64,000 nt of DNA from Taxillus chinensis (taxonomy: Eukaryota; Streptophyta; Magnoliopsida; Santalales; Loranthaceae): contig CM042088.1 in assembly GCA_023512835.1 (NCBI GenBank), positions 55,797,579 to 55,861,578 of the forward strand, read 5' to 3'. The translations under genes and the position numbers were made by a program. Below are positions 1 to 11,745 of this stretch, one piece after another. The notes under the pieces were generated by a model. That model saw only the letters and a list, made by a program, of their open reading frames with translations. It had not been told where the DNA came from and did not search any database. The first letter of the stretch is position 1. Each line of letters opens with the position of its first letter.

Positions 1-398
1 ACACGTCTAAATAAGATTTCTCAACCATATATATATATATTAACATTTAATGAATTCCATGTCTATCGTTTAAGGAGGAGCTCTAATCTACTCGGAGCAT
101 AATCTATTTTAGAAAATTAAAAAATAAACTTAAATTGGTCCAAGTGACCATAGGGTTAATAATTAATATTTATATTCAAAAATGTTTTTATTTTGTAGAC
201 TTAAAATAATTATAGCAATTATTTTTATTAAATATCTTTACGTGTTTAAAAAATAAAAAAAATTCATGTCTTTACCACAATAGACCATGGGTCATATATT
301 TTCCTTTTTATTAAAATTATTTAAAAAAGTATTTTCTTAATTAAATAAAAATCAAGTGAAACAAGTAAAAAATTCTCTTTTCTAATATAAGTGTCAAT
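1..398. other. AT-rich stretch, no gene seen
   Basis: No coding frame, RNA gene or clear element boundary is visible. It lies directly upstream of a degraded LTR end that reads rightward, so part of it may be the upstream portion of that same LTR, but there is no second copy here to prove it. Confidence 0.4.
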
Positions 399-670
399 TT
401 AGGGTGTTGTGGAGGTATTAACCTTTATCCACATGTAATTGACACTCAAACTTATTTCTCTGGAACCGTAAACTATTAGGTACCCAACTGCACTTCATTT
501 TTGTTGGTGGTGACTCTATAACTTAAATAAATAATTTTTTATCACATAAAAAATTAATTTGAGTTCATTATACAATGAAAACTCGATGACCAGTAAATCC
601 CAAAGAGTCGAAGAGCAAAGAGCGAGTTCAAACAAAATTGGGTGATGACAGTTGGTGACTTTGTTAGGGG
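399..670 (+). mobile_element. Degraded LTR end plus primer-binding site, Tat/Ogre-type gypsy element
   Basis: Positions 399-650 align, with substitutions, to the end of the reverse-strand LTR at 835-1000. Both share a block like AGGGTGTTGTGGAGGTAT, then ACCCAACTGCAC, GTTGGTGGTGACTC and finally GGTGATGACA at 641-650. Directly after it, 652-670 reads TTGGTGACTTTGTTAGGGG, a decayed form of the TTGGCGACTCTGCTGGGGA primer-binding site that I know from Tat/Ogre elements. So this is the 3' end of a forward 5' LTR followed by the start of an internal region. That internal region is lost within about 165 bp. Confidence 0.6.
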
Positions 671-834
671 TTAAATAAATAGCCAAGCTACAATCATAGA
701 ATTGGGAATGCTTGCTTCTTTGTTTGGTTTTATTTATTTTGAATTTAAATTTGTTATAACTGTTATAATTGTTGTATACATGCATAATCCTATACCCGAA
801 TTTTCTTACATCAGGATTAGAAAAGTTTAGTATG

Positions 835-3800
835 TGTCATCACCGAATTTTGTCCAGGGGGAAACCCGCTTTTGGGGTGCAGTTTTCCCACCCTTCACTC
901 GAATGGTGATGAAAAAGATACAGAGTCGCCACCAACTATTTTTGGGGTGCAGTTGGTCACCTAAAATAGTCTACGTTGCCAAATCCGGATTCAGGAGTTT
1001 GTTACGTGCGAGGAAGGATTGATACCCCCGCAACGCCCTTCGGTACCTATCTTAGGAGTTTGGGAGGTTTCTAATTAGTTTTAACTAATGCTTAAAATTA
1101 ATTATTCTAAGGTGATATTAAAGTTGCATATAATCTAAAGGTCTACTCTTTTTATTTTCCTAAGTTAAAGTTAAAATTAAATCCAAGTTGTCCTAAGTTT
1201 CTAAAGGAAAATCCTAATGTTTTTTTTGTCTTATTATTTCAAAGTAAAATCTAACCTAAACGTCTAATAAGAAATGATAAGTTATCGAAAAGAACGTAAA
1301 TAAAAGAAAGGAGCGTGTATTTAACAAAAAAAGGGTTAGGTGTTTGAAAAGGTTTTGTTTTTGTTTTGTTTGTTTTGTTTTTTTTGTTGTTTTTTTTAAT
1401 TAAGAAGGGTCTAAAGAATCCAAATACTAAAAAAGTGAAAAGTAATAAAGGAGAGAAAAAAAGAAAAAAAACCTATTGGTGAATATTTAGAAAACTTTTT
1501 TTTTTATTTTTGAAAGCCTCATTTTTTAAGTAAAATAAAATAAAAGATGTATAAATAAATTAAACAAATGTGAAGTGTGTGAAAGTGACATTCATAAAAT
1601 AAAAAAAAAACAACAAGCTCACTTTTCTCTCTCTTTTTTTTCTTTTCTCTTTTTTTTTCCTCTCTTTTTTTATTCTTTTTTTTTTTCTCTCTTTTTTTCA
1701 CTAAATCCTGATTTACAATGGTACAACTGTATGGGTCATGAACCCAAAGTTCTTAATGGCTTTTCTAACACATGCCTAAAGCCAAATAAAATGGGAATAC
1801 AACGCAGGGCTAATCTGTACAATAAGCGACTCATAGGAGGTGCACTCGGACGACCCAGGAGGAACAGAGGATAACATGAGTTGTTCAAACCGTAGAGCAT
1901 ACAAAACAAGACCCAGACAACATCAAAAGACAAATCACAAAACAAAAACAAACAAAAAAATGCAAAGAAACATTCAGAACAAATAAACATTCACTATACC
2001 CAGCTGGAAGAGTATTCAACCTAAACAAAACATCCGTGCAAAACACCAAAACATACTGCATAACAGATTTTTGACAACACAAGCAGACGCACCAAAACAT
2101 TCAACGCAGACAACATTTAGCATTGTTCAGTGCAAAACAGACTGTGAATACTCTAAAGAATACATTACATTGGATTATGAAGCTGGGCCAAACAATAACC
2201 AACCCTGAAGAATAGAGAATCTAACCATGCTAACCCAGATCAAAACTCAGGAACAAAACCAAGCCATAAGTAAAATAAAATAGAGGGATGTGTAAACTGA
2301 AACGAACCAGGCAGTTAGTAACATGAACACATTGAAAACTAACAAAATCAATGGATCAATGTAGGGACACAAACAGAATATAAACCAAGAGAACAAACAT
2401 TAGACAACACGCAAACAAGTACGAAGACGACAGCAAGACAAAACGGGCAAGAATAATCATACACTTCTTAGATGAACACCATCAAAAATGGAAACCCACC
2501 ACTCGGACAAACATTTCCTCTCCTGCTATGGTGTTTCTTCCTCTATCCGCAGTTTGCACGTCCTCTGCTTCGAACTCCAGCCGACCGTTGTGACATCTTC
2601 TGCTTTATTCAGCCGTGTTGATGCCTTGTGCGGACTCCAGGATGGCGATGGGAGTGACGACAGGAATCGATAGAGGGAAACGTGAAGGGGAACAGATATG
2701 CGGGAATGGGTCGTGTCCTGGGGTGAGGGATTGATATTGTGTCGCCGTTGGTGGGTTGAGGCGCGTCGTGGTTGGGGTGGTCTGCGTCGGTTGGTTGCTG
2801 CGGCAGCTACGCGGCAGTGCCCTGGACTGATGCTCAGCATACCGTCATGAGGGAAAGGAGGACTGAGCAGGATGGAGAGCGGCGTAGATGACTTTGAGGC
2901 GGCGGAGGCCGGCGGCATGATTTCCGGCCGGGGGGACTCTATGTGGGATGGGTGAGAAGATGAAAGGTTAAGAGGTTGTAGCTAGGTTTTTGGATTAGAG
3001 AGCCCCTCCTTGATTGTGCTTGGTTTGGGTTTAAATAGAGGAAGAGGGATTAGGGTTTAGGTTTGATGGAGGGCGGTGAGGAGGCAAGAAGGTGCTGGGG
3101 TATGGTGGAACTCGGGTTTGGGTGGATGGGTTAGGTTTGAAAGAGGGAAGGCAACCGGGGTTTGAGCCATGGTTTGGTTTAGAAGGGGGAGAAGCGAATG
3201 ATGACCTGGAGTGATGGGCTAGTGTTGGTGTCATCGTGGAGCTTCTGTGGGCGCGGCTGCCGTTGGGAGACGCAGCGAAGAAGACGAAGCGAGGGGTGAG
3301 AGAGGGAAGAAGACGACGAGTGATTAGGAGATAAGGGTGATGTATTTGTGTGGCTGTGATGTTTTTGTTTTGTTATTTTGTTTTATTATTGCGAGCCAAC
3401 ATAATGCTGACACGTGACCAAGAATAGGCGGGAAAGAAAAAAAGAAAAAGGAAAAAAGTTTTTATTGCTTAATTTTGTAATTTTTAACTGATATTTTGGG
3501 TTTTTGAGATCGGCAAAACAATCCGGCTTTCAATAAAATATGAAAAAAAAAAAGTTTTGGACTTGGGGCGTCACGACAAGCGACCCCGTATCCTTTTTTT
3601 TTTGAAAATGAGTTTATTTTTGTGCCAAGACTGTACTGCGCGTCCCTAAACCGCTTTATTACTGAAAAAGTATTTTTTTATTTTTTGAACATAAGCTCTG
3701 TGAGCGAATATATGCAATATATACGTCAAAATTCTCAGAATGAGGAGAGGATTAAGAAAATGAAGTTCGTGACCTGATCCGGAGTGTTGCTTTGAATGTT

Positions 3801-4089
3801 GGCCGCTAGTTCATCGCCGTTAGCGGTCCGAATACGGTTTTGATCATAACTTCTTCGTTTGACCTCGGATTTGAGCGTGGTCGAAGGCGTTGATCCTTAA
3901 ATTTCATTTTATATCGCCCGGAACTGTCTCTTTGGCATTTGAAAGCCTTTTTCAAGAAGTCATCGAAATACACTTCGAATTGATGGTCACGTCTCTTTAT
4001 TTATCTGTACAAAGTGAGTAATGAATAAAAAAAAGGTATAAAGCGAAAAATGAATGCTATGTCCAACCTAGACAAAATGGGGTCCAACA
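835..4089 (-). mobile_element. 3' LTR of a Tat/Ogre-type gypsy element (reverse strand)
   Basis: On the reverse strand the LTR begins at 4089 with TGTTGGACCCCATTTTG, preceded by a purine tract (AAAGAGGGGCAG, 4091-4102), a PPT-LTR junction familiar from Tat/Ogre elements. It ends at 835 with GGTGATGACA. No PBS follows, so this is a 3' or solo LTR rather than a 5' LTR. It is about 3.25 kb long. A TATA-like TATTTAAA lies near 3029-3038, with a GC-rich leader-like region downstream on that strand (2480-2990). Pyrimidine runs fill 1600-1700. The nearby gag frame on the same strand (7253-8791) belongs upstream of it. The family call is from memory of typical termini. Confidence 0.65.
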
Positions 4090-4364
4090 GCTGCCCCTCT
4101 TTGGACATTGTTTGTATACAAATAGTGTGCAAAGATAAGAATGGAATCATTTTGGACGGGTTGGAGCACTTACCTGACTTACCTGATGCCGAAACAAGAT
4201 AGAACGTCATGGTTGGAAAGGAGGCTTTTTAAGGCTAGTGAAATTTTAAGAGGCATCTAGGGCCAACGGGAATTGAAAAGGGCACAAAGTCAGAAGTTTA
4301 GAAGGTATTTATGGCTAACAAGAAATGAAAAGGCATCTAGGGCTGACAAGAACTGAAAAGTAAA

Positions 4365-4742
4365 GGTGGGATAGGTGCAGGAAAACTGCCTGCGGACTTT
4401 CCAAACGGAGAAAACAAAAAGGATAAGTGCAGGGGAACCACCTGCGGACTTACTTGGAATTTGAAAAAAATGTGGGATAGGTGCAGGGGAACTGCCTGTG
4501 GACTTCCCGAAATAAGTTTAACAAATGAGGATATATACCGGAGAACTGCCGGTGGACTTGAAAGGATAAAACAGAGAAAGTGGGATAGGTGCAGGGGACC
4601 TACCTGCGGACTTCCCAAAAGTAAATTTAAAGACTGAGGATAGTTACCAGGGACCTGCCGGTGGACTTCTTGAAAAAAATGAAAAGAAAAGGTGGGATAG
4701 GTGCAGGGGAACTGCCTGCAGCCTTCCTGAAAGGATAAAAGA
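4365..4742 (-). repeat. Seven-unit degenerate tandem repeat in the 3' untranslated part of the Tat-like element
   Basis: Seven units of about 50-56 bp follow one another. Each has the core GGATAGGTGCAGGGGA, then ACTGCCTGCGGACTT, then an A-rich spacer. Two alternate units carry a variant core (GGATATATACC..., GGATAGTTACC...) with GCCGGTGGACTT. The array lies between the gag frame and the 3' LTR of the same strand, where Tat-lineage elements often carry tandem repeats. The open frames across it are by-products of the repeat. Confidence 0.75.
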
Positions 4743-4792
4743 TACGGATATGCCAGGGAATGACCGCTAAGGTCGAGGGACTGAAATGGCAT

Positions 4793-7252
4793 CTAGGGCC
4801 GGAAAACAAATCAATGATTACTGAAGAAATTTATTAATGAATCAATAAAGGCTCCCTCTACAAGTTCACTCAAAGAGATCGCTCTACGAGGTTACCTGAA
4901 AAAAATGAGATGCTGTATTTGATTGTCAACGATGCTTCTAGGGCTTTGGAAATCGTAAAGAATGACTTCTATGGTTGAACGGCGGAAGCCTTTAGAGCTT
5001 GGTTATTCTAGGAAGCATGCTAAATATGATCTCTTGGGACCTTTAAAGGCGATATCGTTCCTGCAATTGAAGAAAATGATGAATGTATGCAAGTGATGCG
5101 TGGAATACAATGAAATACATGTCTAGGATGCATGATGAATTTTATGTTAAAAGGGAGCTTAAGCCACTAGGGGATTTGGTGTTGCTGGAATTCAACTAGA
5201 CTTGCTGGGGGAATGGGATTCAGGTTTCATCTGAAAAGCTCTTTAGTTGAAGATGCTCCAGTTGCTGGGAGGCTTGCCTGCTTTCTTCAGAACTTCACAG
5301 CTCAAGGAGGTCATTGTATTCCTGGATGATGGTTTTGGATTCAATTGGGGAGTAGGTTCATTCAATCGGGGAACCCTTTCTTGCTTGGTCGGGGCATTCT
5401 TGCTGAGTGACACCCTGAGAAACTCAGTTGGGGCATAAGCATTTTATTGAAAGTAACGCACACAAAGCAATTGAATTTAAGATTTGTTGAAAATGATTTT
5501 TGAAACATGATTATACAATATAGAATCACCACTTGCTTTCTCACTTGAGAGAGGTAAAAGCTTTTGAGGGGAAGCCTCCCAAAGTTTCTGAACTAACTAG
5601 GTGTAGCCTTTAGCTTGGCCTTGCATGGATTTGAGGGTTTGACAATATCAATGGGCAATTCTATTTGATGGCTTGGATCTAGGTATTTAGAGACAAGGTT
5701 GGAGAGAATGCCTGGTTGTTTGAATCTTGAGGTTTAGGGATTTGATTGGAGATTCTGGCTGCTTATGTGGTAGTCTTGGACTCTTGATGCTTTGGAGCTC
5801 AAATGGAGTGAATATTGGATGATTTTGGAACTTTATCGATGTTCAAAGGCTCCGTCGTAGAAGATGCTTGCAGATCTTGGGATTATTGTGCTGAGGTTTG
5901 ATTGAAAGGATACCTGAGTGCTTAAGTCTTGTTGCGCAGAAATTCAATGGAGGAGATATTGACTGATCTTGGGTCTTGAATGCTTGACCTTCTTTTCTTG
6001 GCTTTGAATTTTGCTTTTAGTGCCCTTTCAGGTTTTTACTAAGCCCGCCTCATTTTTGCTTGTTGTTCCTTCTGCCTTGTAGTTGGCTTTGTATTTTACC
6101 CTTGATGTGCTTGCAGGTTTTCATCAAGTCTGCCTTGAATATCCATGACTTGTTCCTTTTTGAGCACTTGACAAAAATTTTAATCATTTAATCCGAGAGG
6201 ACTTTATTTAGGACCGTAATGTAGGCTTGGGCTACTGGGTTTAACAAGAAAGGGTATAAAGTGGCTCAAACCTATTCTAGGCTAGATTTGATCCATAGGT
6301 CAAACTATATTTTACAAAATTTCTAAAATGCCCCAATGCGAGGGAGTACTTTATCCCAATGCGGGATCCCGCTCCAAAATATTTCTTTCTTCTTTTTTCT
6401 TCTTTCGCGCTCTATTTTTTTTTTTCACAAAAACTACCCCGATTATGGGGTGTATTCTATAATGGGTCTTGAAAACTGCCCTGATGTGAGAGTTATGCTT
6501 TTTCCTTCTTTATTTTCTTTTCCTTTTTTATTTTACCGAAAACTGTCCCAATTGTGGGGTATGTATCTATGAGGGGTCTTAAAAACTACCCCAGTATAAG
6601 AATCATTTTGCAAAACTGCCCAGTGTGAGGCCTTGACACTTCATTGATTGCCCCAATATGAGGTGAACTACGGATCAGGTTATTTGAAAGAAATATACTC
6701 ATGCTCGAAAGGGCTAACAATGGTAGTATTACGAGGTAAGAAAAGACGGCCTCTCTTCATTTTAAACAATTAAAATTTGTCTCAAAATGCTCAAAACAGA
6801 AATGAACTTATCTTTCGGTGGCAGAAGGAACCCTTCGATGTCAAATGCCCCTGTTTGAAGTGAATGCTACTTTTCTTGAGTCTGATCCTTTGATTTCATT
6901 GGTAATTGCTCCTTGATTGTCCTTTTGGTTTCGGGTAGACTTAAATAGCCTAGATTCTTGGTTCGGTATGCCCCTGTTGGGCTTATCACCCATGCTAAGA
7001 GAGTGAACAAGTAGTAATAGACATTGCATGAAAAATACGGGTAAAACAACTTTTAAAAGGACAAACTTGATTATTTTTCCACAAATGCCAAACAAAGGAA
7101 CTCAATTCTAGAGTTTCAAAAAGCATGCAAAATGTAAAACAGGATTGATAAAACCAAACACAAGAAAAAAAGTTCTAAACATCCAAAGAGTTTCCCAAGG
7201 TGTCACAAGGCTTGCTCCTCTTTTCTAGTCCAATGGCTCCCACGTTCACGGT
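4793..7252 (-). other. Non-coding 3' region of the Tat-like element, pol absent
   Basis: Between the gag stop and the tandem repeat there is no protease, reverse transcriptase, RNase H or integrase motif in any frame. The region holds short repeated phrases such as CCCCAATGCGAG and related AACTGCCCCAATGTGAG-like strings (about 6325-6660). The 5' part, right after the gag stop, still reads in frame for some 50 codons without recognisable similarity. Confidence 0.5.
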
Positions 7253-8791
7253 TCACTGGTTGGAATGCTCTGGCAATGGATTTGAGTTGACACTTGGTGT
7301 ACCAGTTTGCTTTGAGAAATCTAACCATTTGGAATTGAGCAGATGTTGGACCTTTCTCTTGAAGGCAATGCAACCCTCAATGTTGTGACCAACTCCGTTA
7401 TTATGATAGACACAACGGGCATCTGCTTTGTACCATCCCGGGTAAGGTTGCTTCACTTCTCCCATAGGTATAGGGCTCACCATACCGGCTTTCAAAAGTT
7501 GGAGATATAACTCAGTGTAGGTTATGGGAATTGGGTCAAATTCTAGCTTAGTTTTGTTGGAAGCTTGATTTGGCCTAGTAGGCATCTGTTGGGGCCCTGG
7601 TTGCACAGTCGGAGGTGGGACTGGTGGAAGAGGGCTAGGGGCTCCCCTTGGTGGTTGATGTGTTGGAAATTGAGGTACTGGGGCCGCATAGGCTGCAAAT
7701 GGAGGTAACCCCGTATAGAATCCAGGAGTAGGGAAAAGACTTGGGTATGCCCCAAAAGTGCTTTGAGGAATAGGAGGATTCTGCCAAACTACCTGAGTAT
7801 CGGCTTCCTTTTTCTTTCCTCCCAATGGAGACTTCTTTGGTGGATCAGGTGTATCTCCATGAAGCTTCCCTTCCTTAATACCATCTTCTATGCGTTCCCC
7901 AGAAGCTACTAAGTCTGCAAAGTTGCTAGACACATTGCCAATTAGTTTCTCATAGTATACCCCTTTTAGAGTTCTGATGAACATTGCAGTCAGCTCTTTT
8001 TCAGTCAATGGGGGTTGGACTTCCATAGCTGCCTCCCTCCATCTTCTAGCATAAATTTTAAAACTTTCATTAGCCCCTTTTTCAAAAGCCAGCAGTGCTA
8101 ACCTATCGAGTTCCAACTCCGTGACATGCTTGTACTGCGTTAGGAATGCAGTTGCAAGGTCTCTCCAGGTCCTGATATGACGTCCCTCCAACTGAATATA
8201 CCATCGGAGTGGTGCCCCAATCAGACTTTCTTGGAAACAGTGGATTAAGAGTTTATCATCATCGGCGTGAGTAGCCATCTTCCTACAATACATAGTGATA
8301 TGCGTCCTAGGGCATTGAGATCCATTAAACTTTTCAAATTCTGGAACCTTAAATTTCGGTGGTAAAACAACTCCAGGGACTAGGCACAAGTCTTGAGGAC
8401 TGATCATTCCATAGGTTTTTGTTCCTTCCACAGCTCTTAGTCTCTCCTCTAATTGCTTCATTGCCAGGGACTGGTCATCTTCTTTATGTATTGGAGTCTC
8501 TATCGGTTCAACAACATTCACTAGATTCGATTGAACAAATGACATGTAATTTGAAGGTCCAGGATTCACATTGGTTGGGACAGATGTTTGGGGAGGTGTT
8601 GGCATGAAATTTTGGGGTAATGGTGCTTCTTGTGGCTGCCCATGAGGGGAGTTAGTGTCTACCTCAATAGATCCCCTTTCTTTTTCAGCTGCCATCTTAG
8701 TCAGCATTTCCATCATGACCCTCATTTGATTCTGAAGTTCTTGTTGTCCTTGCTCCAGACTAGTAAAATGACTTTTAGTTTGGTCTGCCAT
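7253..8791 (-). CDS. Retrotransposon gag polyprotein, Tat/Ogre-type Ty3/gypsy, intact frame
   Basis: This 512-residue frame encodes a structural Gag protein that would assemble the virus-like particle of a Ty3/gypsy element in the cytoplasm. Residues 10-35 and 105-122 are predicted by eye to be coiled-coil-like. The retrotransposon gag domain covers about 145-310: PPKFKVPEFEKFNG, LIGAPLRWY, TWRDLATAFLTQY, ESFKIYARRWREAA and RIEDGIKEGKL are characteristic. A proline-rich stretch (about 330-415) follows. Near 455-470 there is a Cys/His arrangement (C-X6-GHNIEGC) that may be a relict nucleic-acid-binding knuckle. The frame has no stop or frameshift, yet no pol domain follows it; the usual gag-pro continuation after NPLPEH is cut by a stop. 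ATG at 8791 was chosen as the first in-frame methionine. The element is best seen as a gag-only, non-autonomous member. Confidence 0.85.
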   Translation of the reverse strand: MADQTKSHFTSLEQGQQELQNQMRVMMEMLTKMAAEKERGSIEVDTNSPHGQPQEAPLPQNFMPTPPQTSVPTNVNPGPSNYMSFVQSNLVNVVEPIETPIHKEDDQSLAMKQLEERLRAVEGTKTYGMISPQDLCLVPGVVLPPKFKVPEFEKFNGSQCPRTHITMYCRKMATHADDDKLLIHCFQESLIGAPLRWYIQLEGRHIRTWRDLATAFLTQYKHVTELELDRLALLAFEKGANESFKIYARRWREAAMEVQPPLTEKELTAMFIRTLKGVYYEKLIGNVSSNFADLVASGERIEDGIKEGKLHGDTPDPPKKSPLGGKKKEADTQVVWQNPPIPQSTFGAYPSLFPTPGFYTGLPPFAAYAAPVPQFPTHQPPRGAPSPLPPVPPPTVQPGPQQMPTRPNQASNKTKLEFDPIPITYTELYLQLLKAGMVSPIPMGEVKQPYPGWYKADARCVYHNNGVGHNIEGCIAFKRKVQHLLNSKWLDFSKQTGTPSVNSNPLPEHSNQ

Positions 8792-9163
8792 TGAAATGGA
8801 TGATCGTTGATGACGGGATCGCAGATTGTATCGGTGCGCTATGTTGACTTCTGAAAAAGGTAAAATGCGGTAAGCTCCCTTTTATTTTGTTTCATTTTTT
8901 TCATTTTTTATGCTGAAGGTATGCATGCATGTAAGGATGTGCATGAGAGTTTAAAAACCTACCCTTCTTAGAGTGATGCAAGAAGCATGTTATGAGTCCT
9001 AAGGGTTTGTATTATTTACATGATTTTCCCTTTTTTGTTATTTTGTCTTTCTTCTTTTTCTGGTTATGAAATTCACAGGCTACCGCATAGTCACACAAAC
9101 CCCCACCCTCAACCACATAGGCCCCACATCACAATAACATCCATAATTAATAACACATCACAA
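8792..9163. other. Leader side of the gag element, no gene seen
   Basis: This is the stretch upstream of gag on the reverse strand. I find no PBS or matching 5' LTR here; the element seems to be cut off by the Tekay-like LTR that follows. Confidence 0.4.
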
Positions 9164-10371
9164 TGTCACACAGATTCACATCACAATACTATAAAATAGT
9201 CTTTATAGAATAACAGGAATAACACGAAAGACCCGCCTTGAAGAGTCCCACAGAGACCTTGTTCCGAAGCTCGGAGCCCTGCCCGAAGCTTAGACCCAAA
9301 GTTTCTGACCCAAAGGTCTGCCTCGAAAAACCTGACTCAAAGGTCTGCCTCGAAGAACCTAACCTAAAGCTACTGACCCGAAGCTACTAATCCGAAGGTC
9401 TGTCTCGAAGATTCGAAAACTTTTGACCTTTCGACTCAAACCGTCGACTCTTTGACCCTTCGCCTCAAACCTTCGACACTTCGACCCTTCAACTCAAATC
9501 GTCGACTATTTGACCCTTCACCTCAAACATTTGACTCTTCGACCCTTCGACTCAAACCGTCGACTCTTCGACCCTTCAACCCTAATGCGCCGCTGACTTC
9601 ATAGTTCGCCGAGGTTACTGTTCATTATCATTTTTGCCTATTCTCCATCTGAAATCAACCCAGTGACCCCACAGATGTTCCCAAACACACTTTTACTTGA
9701 CATACTACCATTTACACCATAAAGCGCATCTTAAACACCTCTAATTCGCATGGAAACAGTAGATGTACATATATATATAGATTATACCCATCTAAATCTG
9801 CATTCATAACCCTCATAAACATATACAACTATAAAACTCCCAGATCACATAAACACATCCCCATAATGATCCACATTAGATCTTAACCACAGATTACATA
9901 CTATACCACCAGATTCCATTCAAAATGGGGTTCATCGCAAATCATACCATGCCAACCACAAATACAACAAACAAAAGCAAAGGAAGGAGTTTAGGTCCAC
10001 CTACCTCGATTTGGAATTGGGTTGCAAGACTTGCTCTTCGCATTCTAGATCCAAGAACTCCTTCACCCTTTTTCCTAACGTCTCTCTTTCTCTCTCTATA
10101 AATGAAAACACGCACAGAAAAAACCTTTTCCCCCTTTTTGCTTTCTTCCTTTTATACTATTATTCCATCTATTAAAATATAATTACCATAATACCCTAAA
10201 AGACCCTCAAATAAGCCCATATTGCTCCACGGGGCCCCGGATTCCAAAACGGGTCCAAATACAGTCAAATTTCCACATTTTTCGAGCCCAATCACATTCT
10301 CACATCCACTTATCCCAATTCTCACTCTAACGCAAAGTCCACTCCTAGGACCAAGAATATGGGTCCTTACA
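9164..10371 (-). mobile_element. Probable Tekay-like gypsy LTR (reverse strand)
   Basis: On the reverse strand it starts at 10371 with TGTAAGGACCC, preceded by TTAAGTGAGGA, the same kind of PPT-LTR junction as element A of this window (TTAAGGGGGAGAGGA then TGTAATGACCC). A TATA box (TATAAAAG) lies at 10149-10156. The lower end is less certain; a terminal ...GTGACA can be read at 9164. Inside, 9290-9590 is a run of short degenerate repeats (CGACCCTTCGACTCAAA and GACCCGAAGCT types). Confidence 0.5.
9290..9590. repeat. Degenerate short tandem repeats inside the LTR
   Basis: The first half repeats variants of ACCCAAAGGTCTGCCTCGAA, the second half repeats variants of TCGACCCTTCGACTCAAA. A weaker version of the second motif (CTTCGACCCTTCGAGTC) recurs at about 60590-60720, which suggests another relic of the same repeat family there. 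Confidence 0.6.
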
Positions 10372-11745
10372 TCCTCACTTAAGCAATGATTCTTCCAAGG
10401 ACCCCTTCATCAATGCACTAAACTTCTCTTATGAGATAGTTTATGGATCAATGAATAAGATAAGCTTAAAATGAAAGCCTAAGTGGAGCCTTGATCCACA
10501 TCAGTTTTCCTAATTATTTGATGTGAATCTGCCAAGTTTATTTACTTTGTCAGTTGTGTTTGTTTACTCGAATATAACTTGTTAGTTATCCCTATTTGCT
10601 ATACTAGCATTTGTCTGTTACCTTGCAAGTGAAGATGGAAGACAATAATATAATTTCTTGATGAGTTAATCAAGAAATGATATTCGATTCACATTACAAT
10701 AATTTTGGATTATTTTTAGTTTTTTTGTCTTTGATACCTAATCTACACACCACTGCATCGCCTCGCTTGACCTCCAATATCTTTATCACCACCATCACTG
10801 GCTCGACAACCACTATTAGGAGAGTTTTTGATAGAGGGCACCTACCACAAATGTACACCAAATCTTGTTCAATGAAGGGATAAATGGAGACTATAATCTC
10901 AACCAGAGAAGGGATAGAGACGATGAGATCGTCGGGCTTTTGTACAATAAGAGATAATCCTCTTAAGCAAACCAATTTATTTGCAAACTAGTTCCTGATC
11001 AAATAGTCATAAAATCCAGTCACTTTCTAGTAGAGAGAGAAGAGAGAGAGAAAAAAAGATTTGGTGATCATCATATTTTGAAAGTGAAAGGAGTTAGGGA
11101 ATTTAGAGGAGACTCCTTCATTTGTAGAGAATCTATAGAGGAATGGATGAAGAAGTTGAATTATAACATTAATATTAATATCTAATTTTCCTTATCGTCG
11201 CCATCTTATGACAATATCGACCAAACAAAGTTGAGTTGATGGGGGCAATAATTTCAAACACAATATGGAACAAGGCCTGACCATGTTCAATCCTATACTT
11301 GGTATATACCCCACCTTGGACAAGGTTTGCTACTAGGGACGGATCTACGGGGGCCTAGTTGGAGCCACATCTCCCAAATCTTAGAGAAACTTTTAATATA
11401 TATGTATATATAGTTATAATTAAAATTAGTTAGTAATATAATTTACTATCTCGAGTGTTTGTGATGAACATATTGTTAACTACAATAGGGGTAAATGGAT
11501 TAGATGATTTGAAAAATTTATCCGACTTGATTGTAGGAGGATTTAGTGAGTTTTCTATGCTTTCATGTTATTAGTTGTAATTTAAATAGTGCTAATCTTA
11601 GTTTGGGATACTAGTTTCTAGATATTAATTTTCACAATTTGTATCTTCCCCCGGCCCCCCAAAAAAAACAAAAATTCCTAGATTTGCCCTTGCTTTTTAG
11701 ATTACTAAACTCTTTAGAGTTTTTTTACAGAAACCTAAAACCAGA
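10372..11745. other. Intergenic or decayed repeat, no gene seen
   Basis: Short open frames only, none with recognisable motifs. There is a short GA run at 11034-11052. This would be the internal side of the reverse-strand LTR at 9164-10371, but no pol motif is visible. Confidence 0.4.

Noticed and set aside
2526..2918. 130-residue reverse-strand frame rich in Pro, Ser and Arg
   Set aside because: It lies in the GC-rich leader part of a Tat-type LTR, has no known motif, and its composition explains the absence of stops.
4337..4809. Overlapping 151- and 60-residue reverse-strand frames
   Set aside because: They are translations of the tandem repeat array, not a gene.
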